DNA of 64,000 bases from Ottowia sp. SB7-C50 (GTDB lineage Bacteria; Pseudomonadota; Gammaproteobacteria; Burkholderiales; Burkholderiaceae_C), in contig NZ_CP136995.1 of assembly GCF_033110285.1 (NCBI RefSeq), forward strand, positions 3,410,001 through 3,474,000. The letters are read 5' to 3'. Below are positions 50,691-58,970 of this stretch, one piece after another. Both the position numbers and the translations under genes were made by a program. Every line of letters starts with the position of its first letter. Position 1 is the first letter of the stretch. Under the pieces are notes generated by a model. It was not told the DNA's origin. It searched no databases and saw only the letters and a program-made list of their open reading frames with translations.

Positions 50691-50975
50691 TCAGCGCGAT
50701 TCCAGCCACGCCGTCACCACCAGCGCCAGCGGCGCCAGGGCGATGAACCCCCGCACGATGCGGCGAAACACGGGCGCGGCGTCGGCCACTTCCAGGTAGT
50801 GCTCGGCCACCAGCCAGGCCTTCCACGCCACCAGCGCGGCAATCAGCCAGCCGATCCAGGGCAGCACGCCGCGCTCCGTCACGGCGATGCCGGCGCTGGC
50901 CACGGTGAGCAAGGCCAGCAGCCCCCACGCCTGGGTGGGGTTGTGCGGGCCAAGGGCGTGCAACAGGCGTTTCAT
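50691..50975 (-). CDS. Small membrane protein, cytochrome oxidase subunit IV/NorF-like
   Basis: A 94-residue protein with three hydrophobic helices, from MKRLLHALGPHNPTQAWG, resembling the prokaryotic cytochrome c oxidase subunit IV or NorF type. It overlaps the upstream oxidase subunit III-like gene as ATGA. Such pairs (NorE-NorF) are accessory to nitric oxide reductase, but no norCB genes are nearby, so the role is unproven. Confidence 0.7.
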   Translation of the reverse strand: MKRLLHALGPHNPTQAWGLLALLTVASAGIAVTERGVLPWIGWLIAALVAWKAWLVAEHYLEVADAAPVFRRIVRGFIALAPLALVVTAWLESR

Positions 50976-51616
50976 ACGAAGGCGTAGAAGAGCGAGAACA
51001 GCATCAGCCACACGATGTCAGTGGCGTGCCAGTAAATGGCCATCGACTCCAGACCCTTCAGGTTGCCGGGCCGGTAGGCGCCCTGCCACACGCGCAGCAG
51101 CACCCAGGCCATGCCCAGAATGCCCCAGGCCGAGTGCATGAAGTGGTTGATGGTGAGGTAGTAGTACACCGTGAAAAACGCGTTGTTGCCCGCGATCACG
51201 CCGTGCGCCGGGTTCCACTGGATCTCCAGCCATTTCAGCAGCGGGTAGCCCAGCGCCACGATGACGGCGCCGGTCATCCCCACGCGCGCGGCGCGCTGGT
51301 CGTCGCGACGCACCGCCAGCACGGTGCGCACCAGCAGGTAGCCGCTGGTCAGCATCACCAGCGTGATGAGCAGCCCGCCCAGCGTCCACAGCCGGGGCGC
51401 GCCGGCGCGGAACACGTCGGGGTAGCTCCAGCGGGCGATGAAATAGACCACGAAGAACACTGCGAATTCGACGAATTCGCAGGTGATGCCGATCCACATC
51501 GCCGTGTAGCCGGGGCGTGCAGATTCTGCCGCCTCGGCGTGGGCGGGTGCGGGCGGGTCGGTCAGCGAAAGGGAAGCGGTAATAGGGACGGACAAGGTGG
51601 TCTTGATCGTAGGCAA
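50972..51616 (-). CDS. Cytochrome c oxidase subunit III-like (NorE-like)
   Basis: A membrane protein of 214 residues. A polar N-terminus of about 40 residues precedes helices with MWIGITCEFVEFAVFFVVYF, LRVWQGAYRPGNL and the C-terminal AIYWHATDIVWLMLFSLFYA, matching the heme-copper oxidase subunit III/NorE family without the catalytic subunit I genes. It probably supports nitric oxide reductase or another terminal oxidase encoded elsewhere. The start is MPTIKTTLSVPI; shorter starts are possible. Confidence 0.82.
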   Translation of the reverse strand: MPTIKTTLSVPITASLSLTDPPAPAHAEAAESARPGYTAMWIGITCEFVEFAVFFVVYFIARWSYPDVFRAGAPRLWTLGGLLITLVMLTSGYLLVRTVLAVRRDDQRAARVGMTGAVIVALGYPLLKWLEIQWNPAHGVIAGNNAFFTVYYYLTINHFMHSAWGILGMAWVLLRVWQGAYRPGNLKGLESMAIYWHATDIVWLMLFSLFYAFV

Positions 51617-51688
51617 GCCACGGCCGGCGCGCCTTGAATCAGGACAAGCCTGCAGCGCCGGTCGGGGCGTCCGCCGGCGCCGCCGCGC

Positions 51689-52786
51689 TCAGTCGGCCAC
51701 CGACACCGGCACGCGCCGCGCCAGCGCGCACATCAGTTCGTAGCCCACGGTACCGGCGGCGTGCGCCACATCTTCGATGGGCAGCACGGCGCCATTGGCC
51801 GATGTGCCCCACAGCGTGACTTCGCTGCCCAACGCCGCCTGCGGCACCGTGGTCAAGTCGACCACGATCATGTCCATGCTGACGCGCCCCAGCAGGCGCG
51901 TGCGCACGCCATCGACCAGCACGGGCGTGCCGGTGGGTGCATGGCGCGGGTAGCCGTCGGCGTAACCGCAGGCGACGACGCCGATGCGCATCGGCGCTTC
52001 GGCCGTGAATGTGGAGCCGTATCCGACGCTCGCGCCCGCGGGCAGATCGCTGACAGCTATCACTTTTGCAGCAAGCGTCATCGTCGGCCGCAGGCCCCAG
52101 TGCGCGGCGTCGTGCGCGGGAAAGTCGGGTGACGAACCATAGGCGGCGATGCCGGGGCGCACCCAGTCGCCGCGCACCGCGGCGTCCTGCGCGTGGCGCA
52201 AGGTGGCTGCGCTGTTGCACACGCTGCGTTCACCCGGCAGGCCGTCGGCGGCGCGCTGAAAGACGGCCCATTGCACCGCGATGCCCTTGTCGCCATCGGC
52301 ATCGGAGAAATGCGTCATCAGCGAGATCTCGTCGACCTGCGGCAGCGCCTGCAGGCGCGCGTAGGCAGCGCGAAAGCGCTCGGGCGCAAAGCCGAGCCGG
52401 TTCATGCCCGAGTTGAGCTTGAGGAACACGCGGTGCGGCTGATGTGTCTTGTGCGTGGCCAGCCAGTCGATCTGCTCGTCGCAATGCACGGCGTGCCACA
52501 GGTTCAGGCGCGAACAGAGTTCCAGGTCGCGTGGCTCGAACACGCCTTCCAGCAGCAGGATGGGCCCGCGCCAGTCCAGGTCGCGCACACGCTGCGCCTC
52601 GGCCAAGTCGAGCAGGGCAAAGCCGTCGGCGCCACGCAGACCCTCAAACGCCCGCTCGATGCCGTGCCCGTAGGCATCGGCCTTGACGATGGCCCACACC
52701 CGCGCACCGGGCGCGGCGTCGCGCATGCGCTCCAGGTTGTGGCGCAGGGCGGCGGTGTGGATGGTGGCTTTGATCGGGCGTGGCAT
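51689..52786 (-). CDS. alr: Alanine racemase
   Basis: Pyridoxal-phosphate enzyme converting L- and D-alanine for peptidoglycan. The 365 residues start [18 protein letters not shown]; the cofactor lysine is K35 in [11 protein letters not shown], and the second catalytic residue is the tyrosine in [13 protein letters not shown]. The C-terminal domain ends in [13 protein letters not shown]. Family length is normal. It is divergent from lplT. Confidence 0.95.
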   Translation of the reverse strand: MPRPIKATIHTAALRHNLERMRDAAPGARVWAIVKADAYGHGIERAFEGLRGADGFALLDLAEAQRVRDLDWRGPILLLEGVFEPRDLELCSRLNLWHAVHCDEQIDWLATHKTHQPHRVFLKLNSGMNRLGFAPERFRAAYARLQALPQVDEISLMTHFSDADGDKGIAVQWAVFQRAADGLPGERSVCNSAATLRHAQDAAVRGDWVRPGIAAYGSSPDFPAHDAAHWGLRPTMTLAAKVIAVSDLPAGASVGYGSTFTAEAPMRIGVVACGYADGYPRHAPTGTPVLVDGVRTRLLGRVSMDMIVVDLTTVPQAALGSEVTLWGTSANGAVLPIEDVAHAAGTVGYELMCALARRVPVSVAD

Positions 52787-52975
52787 GGCGCGATTCTGTA
52801 TCACCCGCCGAAGCGCACGCCCGTGCTATAACGCGCGGCAGCGTTTACAGAACAGATACATTTTGGCTGTCACCCGTCTCCGCGGAGCGTTATCCGCGCG
52901 TGAAATCCCATCGCCGCTGGCGTTGGCGCTGCCACCCAGGTTGGTGGCAGCGTGGTGCGCGATCGCATATCACCC
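52787..52975. other. alr-lplT intergenic region, left part
   Basis: Contains a perfect 10-bp hairpin CGCTGCCACC (52927-52936) with GGTGGCAGCG (52943-52952), and AT-rich stretches such as TATAAC near 52836 that could be promoter elements on either strand. No gene was seen. Confidence 0.4.
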
Positions 52976-53104
52976 ACGGCCGCGCAGCAGGCCGTGCCAC
53001 GGGCCGCGGAGCAGGCCATACGGGAACGCCGCAGCCGGGGTCCCCCTGGCTGCCAGCGTTGTCCCCTTGGGGGGGAAGGCGCGCAGCGCCTCAGGGGGGG
53101 GGGC
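52976..53104 (-). repeat. Family R2 GC-rich repeat before lplT
   Basis: Oriented against lplT, whose ATG follows the G run by one base (C). Minus strand: CCCCCCTGAGGCGCTGCGCG, a CCCCCC...GGGG hairpin, GACAACGCTGGCAGCC. Confidence 0.8.
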
Positions 53105-54385
53105 ATGAAACGCGGCTTCTACACCATCATGGCCGCGCAGTTCTTCAGCTCGCTGGCCGACAACGCGCTGTTCGTCGCGGCGGTGGAGTTGCTGCGTGCC
53201 GACGGCGCCGCCGAATGGCAGCGCGCCGCGCTGGTGCCGATGTTCGCGCTGTTCTACGTCATCTTGGCGCCGTGGGTGGGCGCGTTTGCCGACTCGCAGC
53301 CCAAGGGCCGCGTCATGTTCATCAGCAACGCGATCAAGATCGTCGGCTGCCTGGCCATGCTGTTCGGCGGCCATCCGCTGCTGGCGTATGCCGTGGTGGG
53401 CCTGGGCGCGGCGGCGTATTCGCCGGCCAAATACGGCATCCTGACCGAGCTGCTGCCGCCATCGCAGCTGGTCAAGGCCAATGGCTGGATCGAGGGGCTG
53501 ACCATCGGCTCGATCATCCTCGGCGTGCTGCTGGGCGGCCAGCTGCTGGGCACGCGGCTGTCGTCGTACCTGCTGGCCTTCGACCTGCCCGGCATCGAAA
53601 CCTCGATCGACACCGCGCCCGAAGCCGCCATCGCCTCGCTGATCATCGTCTACGGCATCGCGGCGGCGTTCAACCTGCGCATTCCGCACACCGGCGTGCA
53701 GATGCGCCCGCTGCCGCGCAACCAGCTGGCGCTGCTGCCCGACTTCTGGCGCTGCAACACGCGCCTGTGGCGCGACCGGCTGGGCCAGATTTCGCTGGCC
53801 ACCACCACGCTGTTCTGGGGCGTGTCGGGCAACATGCGCTACATCGTGCTGGCCTGGGCCGCCGCGGCGCTGCACTTCAGCACCACGCAGGCCGCCAGCC
53901 TGGTGGGCGTGGTGGCCATCGGCACCGCCGTGGGCGCGGTGCTGGCCTCGATGCGGGTGCGGCTGGACCGCGCCACGCGCGTGATGCCGCTGGGCGTGCT
54001 GATGGGCGCGCTGCTGGTGGTGATGGTGTTCGTGCAGTCGCTATGGCTGGCGGTGCCGCTGCTGATCCTGATGGGCGCGCTGGGCGGCTACATCGTGGTG
54101 CCGATGAACGCGCTGCTGCAGCACCGCGGCCACAACCTGATGGGCGCGGGCCGCTCCATCGCCGTGCAGAACTTCAACGAGCAGGCCTGCATCCTGGGCC
54201 TGGGCGCGCTCTACAGCGCGTCCACCGGCGCCGGCCTGTCGGCCTTTGGCGCCATCGCGCTGTTCGGCGCGCTGGTGGTGGTGTTCATGCTCGTCATCCA
54301 GCTGTGGCACCGCTACAACCTGCGCCACCACACCGCGCAGGTGGAGCACCTGCTGGACGTGGCACGGCGGGATCCGGGACATTGA
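53105..54385 (+). CDS. lplT: Lysophospholipid transporter LplT-like (MFS)
   Basis: Inner-membrane permease flipping lysophospholipids for reacylation, 426 residues with about twelve hydrophobic helices. The start MKRGFYTIMAAQFFSSLADN is the typical LplT opening; VGLGAAAYSPAKYGILTELL and GWIEGLTIGSIILGVLLGG are family-characteristic. In E. coli it pairs with aas; no acyltransferase gene is adjacent here. Its ATG lies just after the R2 repeat, so its own ribosome-binding site would be formed by repeat sequence (a run of G). Confidence 0.92.
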   Translation: MKRGFYTIMAAQFFSSLADNALFVAAVELLRADGAAEWQRAALVPMFALFYVILAPWVGAFADSQPKGRVMFISNAIKIVGCLAMLFGGHPLLAYAVVGLGAAAYSPAKYGILTELLPPSQLVKANGWIEGLTIGSIILGVLLGGQLLGTRLSSYLLAFDLPGIETSIDTAPEAAIASLIIVYGIAAAFNLRIPHTGVQMRPLPRNQLALLPDFWRCNTRLWRDRLGQISLATTTLFWGVSGNMRYIVLAWAAAALHFSTTQAASLVGVVAIGTAVGAVLASMRVRLDRATRVMPLGVLMGALLVVMVFVQSLWLAVPLLILMGALGGYIVVPMNALLQHRGHNLMGAGRSIAVQNFNEQACILGLGALYSASTGAGLSAFGAIALFGALVVVFMLVIQLWHRYNLRHHTAQVEHLLDVARRDPGH

Positions 54386-54512
54386 CCCCCCCCTGTGCCG
54401 CTGCGCGGCTTCCCCCCGAAGGGGGACAGCGCTGGCCGCCGGCGCGGGTCCGGCGGCGGCGCTCTGGTGTGGCCTGCTCCGCGGCCGTCTGAAAGGGCTT
54501 GCTGCGCAGCCC
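54386..54512 (+). repeat. Family R2 GC-rich repeat after lplT
   Basis: Starts with a C run and TGTGCCGCTGCGCGGC immediately after the stop, hairpin TTCCCCCCGAAGGGGGAC, then CGCTGGCCGCC. Same orientation as the gene. Confidence 0.82.
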
Positions 54513-54564
54513 TCAGCTACAACGTCTCGCGCCGCTTTATCGCGCTATAGCTTATTGGTTATGC

Positions 54565-55470
54565 ATGAGCAGCTATCCATCTCATAGTGAACATGCGTCC
54601 ACCGGGCCGGTGCTGGCGCTGGTGTTCAACGCGCTGGTGTGGGGCTTGTCGTGGATCGCCTTCAAGGCGCTGCATGCGCATGGCCTGCATCCGCTGTGGA
54701 GCACGGCCATCGTCTACGGCGGGGCGCTGGTGGGGTGGCTGGTGTGGCAGCCGGGCAGTGTGCGCGCCTTGGTTCGCCATCCGTGGCTGCTGGGGCTGGC
54801 GGCGGCGGCGGGGCTGACCAACGTCGGCTTCAACTGGGCGGTGACGGTCGGCGACGTGGTGCGCGTGACGCTGCTGTTCTACCTGATGCCGGTGTGGTCC
54901 ATCGGCCTGGCCTGGTGGCTGCTGGACGAGCGACCGACGCGCGCGGCCCTGCTGCGCCTGCTGCTGGCGCTGGGCGGCCTGGTGCTGGTGCTGCACAAAC
55001 CCGGCTCGTCCTGGCCTCTGCCCCGTGGCGCGGCCGACTTCCTGGCGCTGCTGGGCGGCTTCTGCTTTGCGCTGACCAACGCCTTGCTGCGGCGCTGGCG
55101 CGATGCACCACAACCGGCGCGCGTGCTGGCCATGTTCGGCGGTGGATTCGCCATGTCGACCACGCTGGCCCTGGCCGGCCTGGCGGGCGGCGCGCCGGGG
55201 CCTGGCTGGCTGGCGAACGCCGCCGGCTGGCTGCCTTGGGCGGTGGGCCTGACGCTGGCCTTCCTGGGCGGCAACCTGGCGCTGCAATACGGCGCCGCCC
55301 GCTTGCCGGCGCAGGTCACGGCCTTGATCATGCTGGCCGAGGTGGTATTTGCCAGCGTGTCGGCGGTGTGGCTGGGTGCCGCCACGCCCACCTCGTGGAC
55401 GTGGGCCGGCGGCGCGCTGATCCTGCTGGCTGCGCTGCTGTCGATTCGCCCGGTACGCCGGGCGGACTGA
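54565..55470 (+). CDS. EamA/DMT-family permease
   Basis: Ten-helix drug/metabolite transporter, 301 residues, with the two EamA halves visible: one from VLALVFNALVWGLSW to LVLVLHKPG, the other from FLALLGGFCFALTNALL to ALILLAALLSIRP. TGTVGDVVRVTLLFYLMP-like segments are typical. The substrate is unknown; metabolite or amino-acid efflux is common. The start is MSSYPSHSEHAS; a longer frame exists but is not family-like. Confidence 0.88.
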   Translation: MSSYPSHSEHASTGPVLALVFNALVWGLSWIAFKALHAHGLHPLWSTAIVYGGALVGWLVWQPGSVRALVRHPWLLGLAAAAGLTNVGFNWAVTVGDVVRVTLLFYLMPVWSIGLAWWLLDERPTRAALLRLLLALGGLVLVLHKPGSSWPLPRGAADFLALLGGFCFALTNALLRRWRDAPQPARVLAMFGGGFAMSTTLALAGLAGGAPGPGWLANAAGWLPWAVGLTLAFLGGNLALQYGAARLPAQVTALIMLAEVVFASVSAVWLGAATPTSWTWAGGALILLAALLSIRPVRRAD

Positions 55471-55797
55471 GGGCGGCGACGAGCGCGCGGGCTGGCCGCG
55501 CGACCACAACGGGGTCGTTGACACTGGTCACGATCAGGGTGAGCGCCCTCGGGCCGCCACACGGGCAGCAGGTGCTCACCTTCCTCCTGGCTCAGCGAGC
55601 GTAGGGACTGCAGCAGCGAGTGCTTGATCGGCGTGAGGCCGATGAAAATGCAGTTGGGTTGCACTGCAGTAGTGACCCTTGCCAGTGCCACGACGGCTGT
55701 CGACCCATGGCTGCGACGCCACGGGCAGATACCATGAAAGGTGCACAGCCCTGTTGTTTTCCTGCCGCCCTTTGTTGAACGCATTGCAGCCCCGCCC
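55471..55797. other. Intergenic region between the EamA and gpx genes
   Basis: About 327 bases with no gene I can support. On the minus strand a stretch around 55570-55700 is open and codes PNCIFIGLTPIKHSLLQSL, with somewhat lower GC, possibly a remnant of a gene. No family was recognised. Confidence 0.35.
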
Positions 55798-56296
55798 ATG
55801 AACGACCTCGCCCCCCCTTGCCTCGCTGCGCCTGCACACGCTAGGCGGCGACGCCGTCGACTGGTCTGCCTTCGATGGCCGGGTGCGGCTGGTGGTCAAC
55901 ACCGCCAGCGCGTGCGGCTTCACGCCGCAGCTGGCCGGGCTGCAGGCGCTGCATGAGCGCTATGGCCCGCGCGGGTTAACGGTGCTGGGTTTTCCGTGCA
56001 ACCAGTTCGGCCGGCAGGACCCGGGCAGCGCCGCCGAGATCGGCGCCTTCTGCACGCGAAACTACGGCGTGGACTTTCCGATGATGGCCAAGTGCGACGT
56101 CAACGGCCCCGGCGCGCACCCGCTGTTCCGCTGGCTGAAGGCGCAAGCCCCGGGGGTGCTGGGCACGCGGGCCATCAAGTGGAACTTCACCAAATTCCTG
56201 CTGGGGCGCGACGGGCGCGTGATTGGCCGCTACGCGCCCCGCACGCCGCCCGACGCGCTGGCAGGCGACATCGATGCCGCGCTGGGCCAGGCCTGA
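55798..56296 (+). CDS. Glutathione peroxidase, frameshifted as given
   Basis: Thiol-dependent peroxidase of the GPx family, about 165 residues. The catalytic cysteine is in NTASACGFTPQ, with the glutamine and tryptophan in GFPCNQFGRQDPGS and KWNFTKFLLGRDG. A seven-C run (55811-55817) breaks the start: as given the N-terminus is MNDLAPPCLAAPAHAR, but with six C it reads MNDLAPLASLRLHTLGGDAV and joins VRLVVNTASACG. Single-base homopolymer errors like this recur in the window. Confidence 0.91.
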
Positions 56297-56350
56297 AGCC
56301 AAACAAGCCGCCAGCGCTTGTCAATACAGCGCGGACAGCTATTTATTTTG
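56297..56350 (-). repeat. Family R1 palindromic repeat between convergent genes
   Basis: On the minus strand AAATAGCTGTCCGCGCTG, then GACAAGCGCTGGCGGC; it overlaps the glcF stop region. Confidence 0.7.
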
Positions 56351-57599
56351 AAGCAGACAGCGCCTCGTCCAGCGCCTCGATCCAGTGCCGCACCGGCACG
56401 TCGGTGCCCGACTGCAGGTGGGTGATGCAGCCGATGTTGGCCGACAGCACCGCCGCCGGCCGGTCGGCGGCGCGCTCGCCGACCAGGTGGCCCAGCTTGC
56501 GGTCACGCAGCTGCACGGACAGCTCGGGCTGCAGCACCGAATAGGTGCCGGCCGAACCGCAGCAAAGATGCGGCTCCTGCGCGGCAGGCCGCAGCTTGAA
56601 CCCGAGCGCGCCCAGGTGCTGCTCGACCCCGCCACGCAGCCGCTGACCGTGCTGCAGCGTGCAGGGCGGGTGCCAGGCCAGCGTGCCGGCGGGCGCGCGC
56701 ACGCGGCCGCGCAGCGCGTCGGCGATGTCGGGCAGCAGCTCGCTCACGTCGCGCGCCAGAGCCGACACTTTTTCGGCCCGCTCGGCATAGCGCGGGTCGT
56801 GGCGCAGCAGGTGGCCGTAGTCCTTGACCATGGCGCCGCAGCCCGAGGCGTTGATGACGATGGCTTCCACGCCGCCCTGCGCCACGCCGCGCTCGATGTG
56901 CGGCCACCAGGCGTCGATGTTGGCGCGCATCTGGCGCAGGCCGCCCTCGGCGTCGGCCAGGTGGAACTTCACGGCACCGCAGCAGCCCTGGCCGCGCGCC
57001 AGCACGCATTCGATGCCGGCGGCGTCCAGCACGCGGGCCGTGGCGCTGTTGATGCTGGGCGCCATCGACGGCTGCACGCAGCCTTCGAGCAGCAGCACCT
57101 TGCGCGCGTGCGACCGCTTTGGCCACGCACCGGCGTCGCGCCGCTCGGGCACCTTGGCCTGCAGCGATGCCGGCAGCCAGCCCCGCACCGACTGGCCCAG
57201 CCGCATGGCCGGCCCGAACAGCGGCGACGTCAGCCCGCGCCGCAGCCAGGCGCGCGTGCGCGCTTCGGCCGGCGGGCGCGGCACCTTGGCCTCGACCACC
57301 TGGCGGCCGATGTCGATCAGGTGGCCGTACTGCACGCCGCTGGGGCAGGTGGTTTCGCAGTTGCGGCAGGTCAGGCAGCGGTCCAGGTGGACTTGCGTGT
57401 CGCGCGTGGGCGTGTGGCCTTCCAGCACCTGCTTGATGAGGTAGATGCGACCACGCGGACCGTCCAGTTCGTCGCCCAGCAGCTGGTACGTCGGGCAGGT
57501 GGCGGTGCAGAAGCCGCAGTGCACGCACTTGCGCAGGATGGCCTCGGCCTCGCGGCCGGCGTCGGTGCCTTGGAATTCGGGGGCGAGTGCGGTTTGCAT
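56343..57599 (-). CDS. glcF: Glycolate oxidase iron-sulfur subunit
   Basis: Iron-sulfur subunit of the membrane-associated glycolate oxidase, 418 residues from MQTALAPEFQGTDAGRE. Two [4Fe-4S] motifs are clear: CVHCGFCTATCPTYQ and CLTCRNCETTCPSGVQYG. Two CCG-type domains follow (GCVQPSMAPSINSATARV, QGCCGAVKFHLADAEGG, CCGSAGTYSVLQPE). It overlaps glcE by one base (TGATG). glcD is not adjacent here. Confidence 0.94.
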   Translation of the reverse strand: MQTALAPEFQGTDAGREAEAILRKCVHCGFCTATCPTYQLLGDELDGPRGRIYLIKQVLEGHTPTRDTQVHLDRCLTCRNCETTCPSGVQYGHLIDIGRQVVEAKVPRPPAEARTRAWLRRGLTSPLFGPAMRLGQSVRGWLPASLQAKVPERRDAGAWPKRSHARKVLLLEGCVQPSMAPSINSATARVLDAAGIECVLARGQGCCGAVKFHLADAEGGLRQMRANIDAWWPHIERGVAQGGVEAIVINASGCGAMVKDYGHLLRHDPRYAERAEKVSALARDVSELLPDIADALRGRVRAPAGTLAWHPPCTLQHGQRLRGGVEQHLGALGFKLRPAAQEPHLCCGSAGTYSVLQPELSVQLRDRKLGHLVGERAADRPAAVLSANIGCITHLQSGTDVPVRHWIEALDEALSASK

Positions 57600-58711
57600 C
57601 AGAAATCCGGATAGAGCCGCCCGGGGCAGAAGATGCCCGCCGGATCGAACTCGCGCTTGAGCTGCGCATGGATGCGCGCCAGCGGCGCGGCCAGCGGCGT
57701 GAACACGGGCGTCACCCCGTCGCCGCCGCGAAACAGCGTGGCGTGGCCGCCCGCGCGCGCCGCGGCCTCGCGCACGCGGGGCGCGTCCTGAGGGGTCGCC
57801 TTGATCCAGCGCTGCGCGCCGTGCCATTCGACCAGCGTCGGCCCCAGGTTGAGCGGCGTGGCGGTGTCGGGCACGCTGGCGCGCCACAGCGCCTCGCCCG
57901 GCGCCAGGCGAAAGAAAGGCAGCGCCTGGTCGCGCAGCGCCGTCCACTGGCGCTGAGCGCGTTCATCGTCCAGCACATGCCCGCCCATCTGCTGCACCGC
58001 GCTGGCGATGGCCGCGTGCGCGCCGCGCAGGCGCACCGCCAGCTGGCCGTCGGCCCAGCAACTGGCGTTGAGCGGCAGCGGCTGGCCGCCCCAGCGGTTG
58101 AGCTGCTGGCGCGCGCTGGTCTCGCTCAATTCAAACAGCAGCGTGCGTTCGGCTGGCGGCACGGGCAGCACCTTCAGGCTGACCTCGGTGATCACGCCCA
58201 GCGTGCCGAGCGAGCCCGCCAGCAGTCGGCTGACGTCGTAGCCGGCCACGTTCTTCATCACCTGGCCGCCAAAGGTGAGCAGCTGGCCGCGGCCGTTAAG
58301 CACCTGCACGCCCAGCACGTAGTCGCGCACCGCGCCCGCACTGGCGCGCGCCGGCCCCGACAGGCCCGCCGCCACCATGCCGCCCACCGTGCCCCCGGTG
58401 CCGAAGCGCGGCGGCTCGAACGGCAGGCACTGGCCGGCTTCGGCCAGCACGGCCTCCAGGTCGCGCAGGCGCGTGCCCGCGCGCACGGTAACCACCAGCT
58501 CGCTCGGCTCATACGCCACCACGCCGGCCAGGGGCCGCACGTCCAGCAGTTCGCCGTGCAGATCCTGCCCGTAGAAATCCTTGCTGCCGCCGCCGCGGAT
58601 GCGCAGCGGGCGCCCGCGCGCCACCGCCTGGTGAATCTTGGCGATCAGCGTCTGCAGCGGCGCATCGACGGCGCCTTCGGGCACCGGTTCGGCGGGAACG
58701 TTGAGGGACAT
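57599..58711 (-). CDS. glcE: Glycolate oxidase FAD-binding subunit
   Basis: FAD-binding subunit of glycolate oxidase, which converts glycolate to glyoxylate, 370 residues. The PCMH-type FAD domain is clear: RPLRIRGGGSKDFYG, VRPLAGVVAYEPSELVVTV, GTGGTVGGMVAAGLSGPARA and GYDVSRLLAGSLGTLGVI. The start is MSLNVPAEPVPEG. It lies upstream of glcF in the usual order, but the glcD gene, normally first, is absent; amtB lies there instead. Confidence 0.93.
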   Translation of the reverse strand: MSLNVPAEPVPEGAVDAPLQTLIAKIHQAVARGRPLRIRGGGSKDFYGQDLHGELLDVRPLAGVVAYEPSELVVTVRAGTRLRDLEAVLAEAGQCLPFEPPRFGTGGTVGGMVAAGLSGPARASAGAVRDYVLGVQVLNGRGQLLTFGGQVMKNVAGYDVSRLLAGSLGTLGVITEVSLKVLPVPPAERTLLFELSETSARQQLNRWGGQPLPLNASCWADGQLAVRLRGAHAAIASAVQQMGGHVLDDERAQRQWTALRDQALPFFRLAPGEALWRASVPDTATPLNLGPTLVEWHGAQRWIKATPQDAPRVREAAARAGGHATLFRGGDGVTPVFTPLAAPLARIHAQLKREFDPAGIFCPGRLYPDF

Positions 58712-58785
58712 GCGCCGATGGTAACCGGGGTGCGTCACCCGGGGTCGGGGCAAGGACAAATCGGCTGCGGGCCTTTGCGACATCA

Positions 58786-58818
58786 GGGCACAAAGCTATG
58801 CAATCAGTAGCATTTTGA
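58786..58818. repeat. Partial R1-type sequence
   Basis: CAAAGCTATGCAATCAGTAG and CATTTTGATG recall the AT-rich flank of R1 but lack the palindromic core. Weak. Confidence 0.35.
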
Positions 58819-58850
58819 TGTCGCAAAAAAAACGCGCCGGGTGGCGCGCT
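58818..58850 (-). terminator. Terminator downstream of amtB
   Basis: On the minus strand CGCGCC and GGCGCG pair around a 4-nt loop and are followed by eight T (58825-58832 as A). It lies about 125 bases after the amtB stop, beyond an R2 repeat. Confidence 0.75.
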
Positions 58851-58884
58851 GCAAGTGCCTTGGATGGCTTGATGAATAGCCCGG

Positions 58885-58970
58885 CCTGCGCGGGGCAGCC
58901 GCGGAGCGGGCTTGCCCCGGCCGCTGGCTGCGTCCCCCTTTGGGGGAAGCCGCGCAGCGGCACAGGGGGA
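58885..58970 (-). repeat. Family R2 GC-rich repeat after amtB
   Basis: On the minus strand it follows the amtB stop directly: TCCCCCTGTGCCGCTGCGCG, hairpin CCCCCAAAGGGGG, then GACGCAGCCAGCGGCCGGGG. Same orientation as the gene. Confidence 0.8.

Noticed and set aside
52038..52085. R1-like sequence inside alr (GACAGCTATCAC)
   Set aside because: The residues it encodes fit the normal alanine racemase sequence and length, so this is probably chance similarity.
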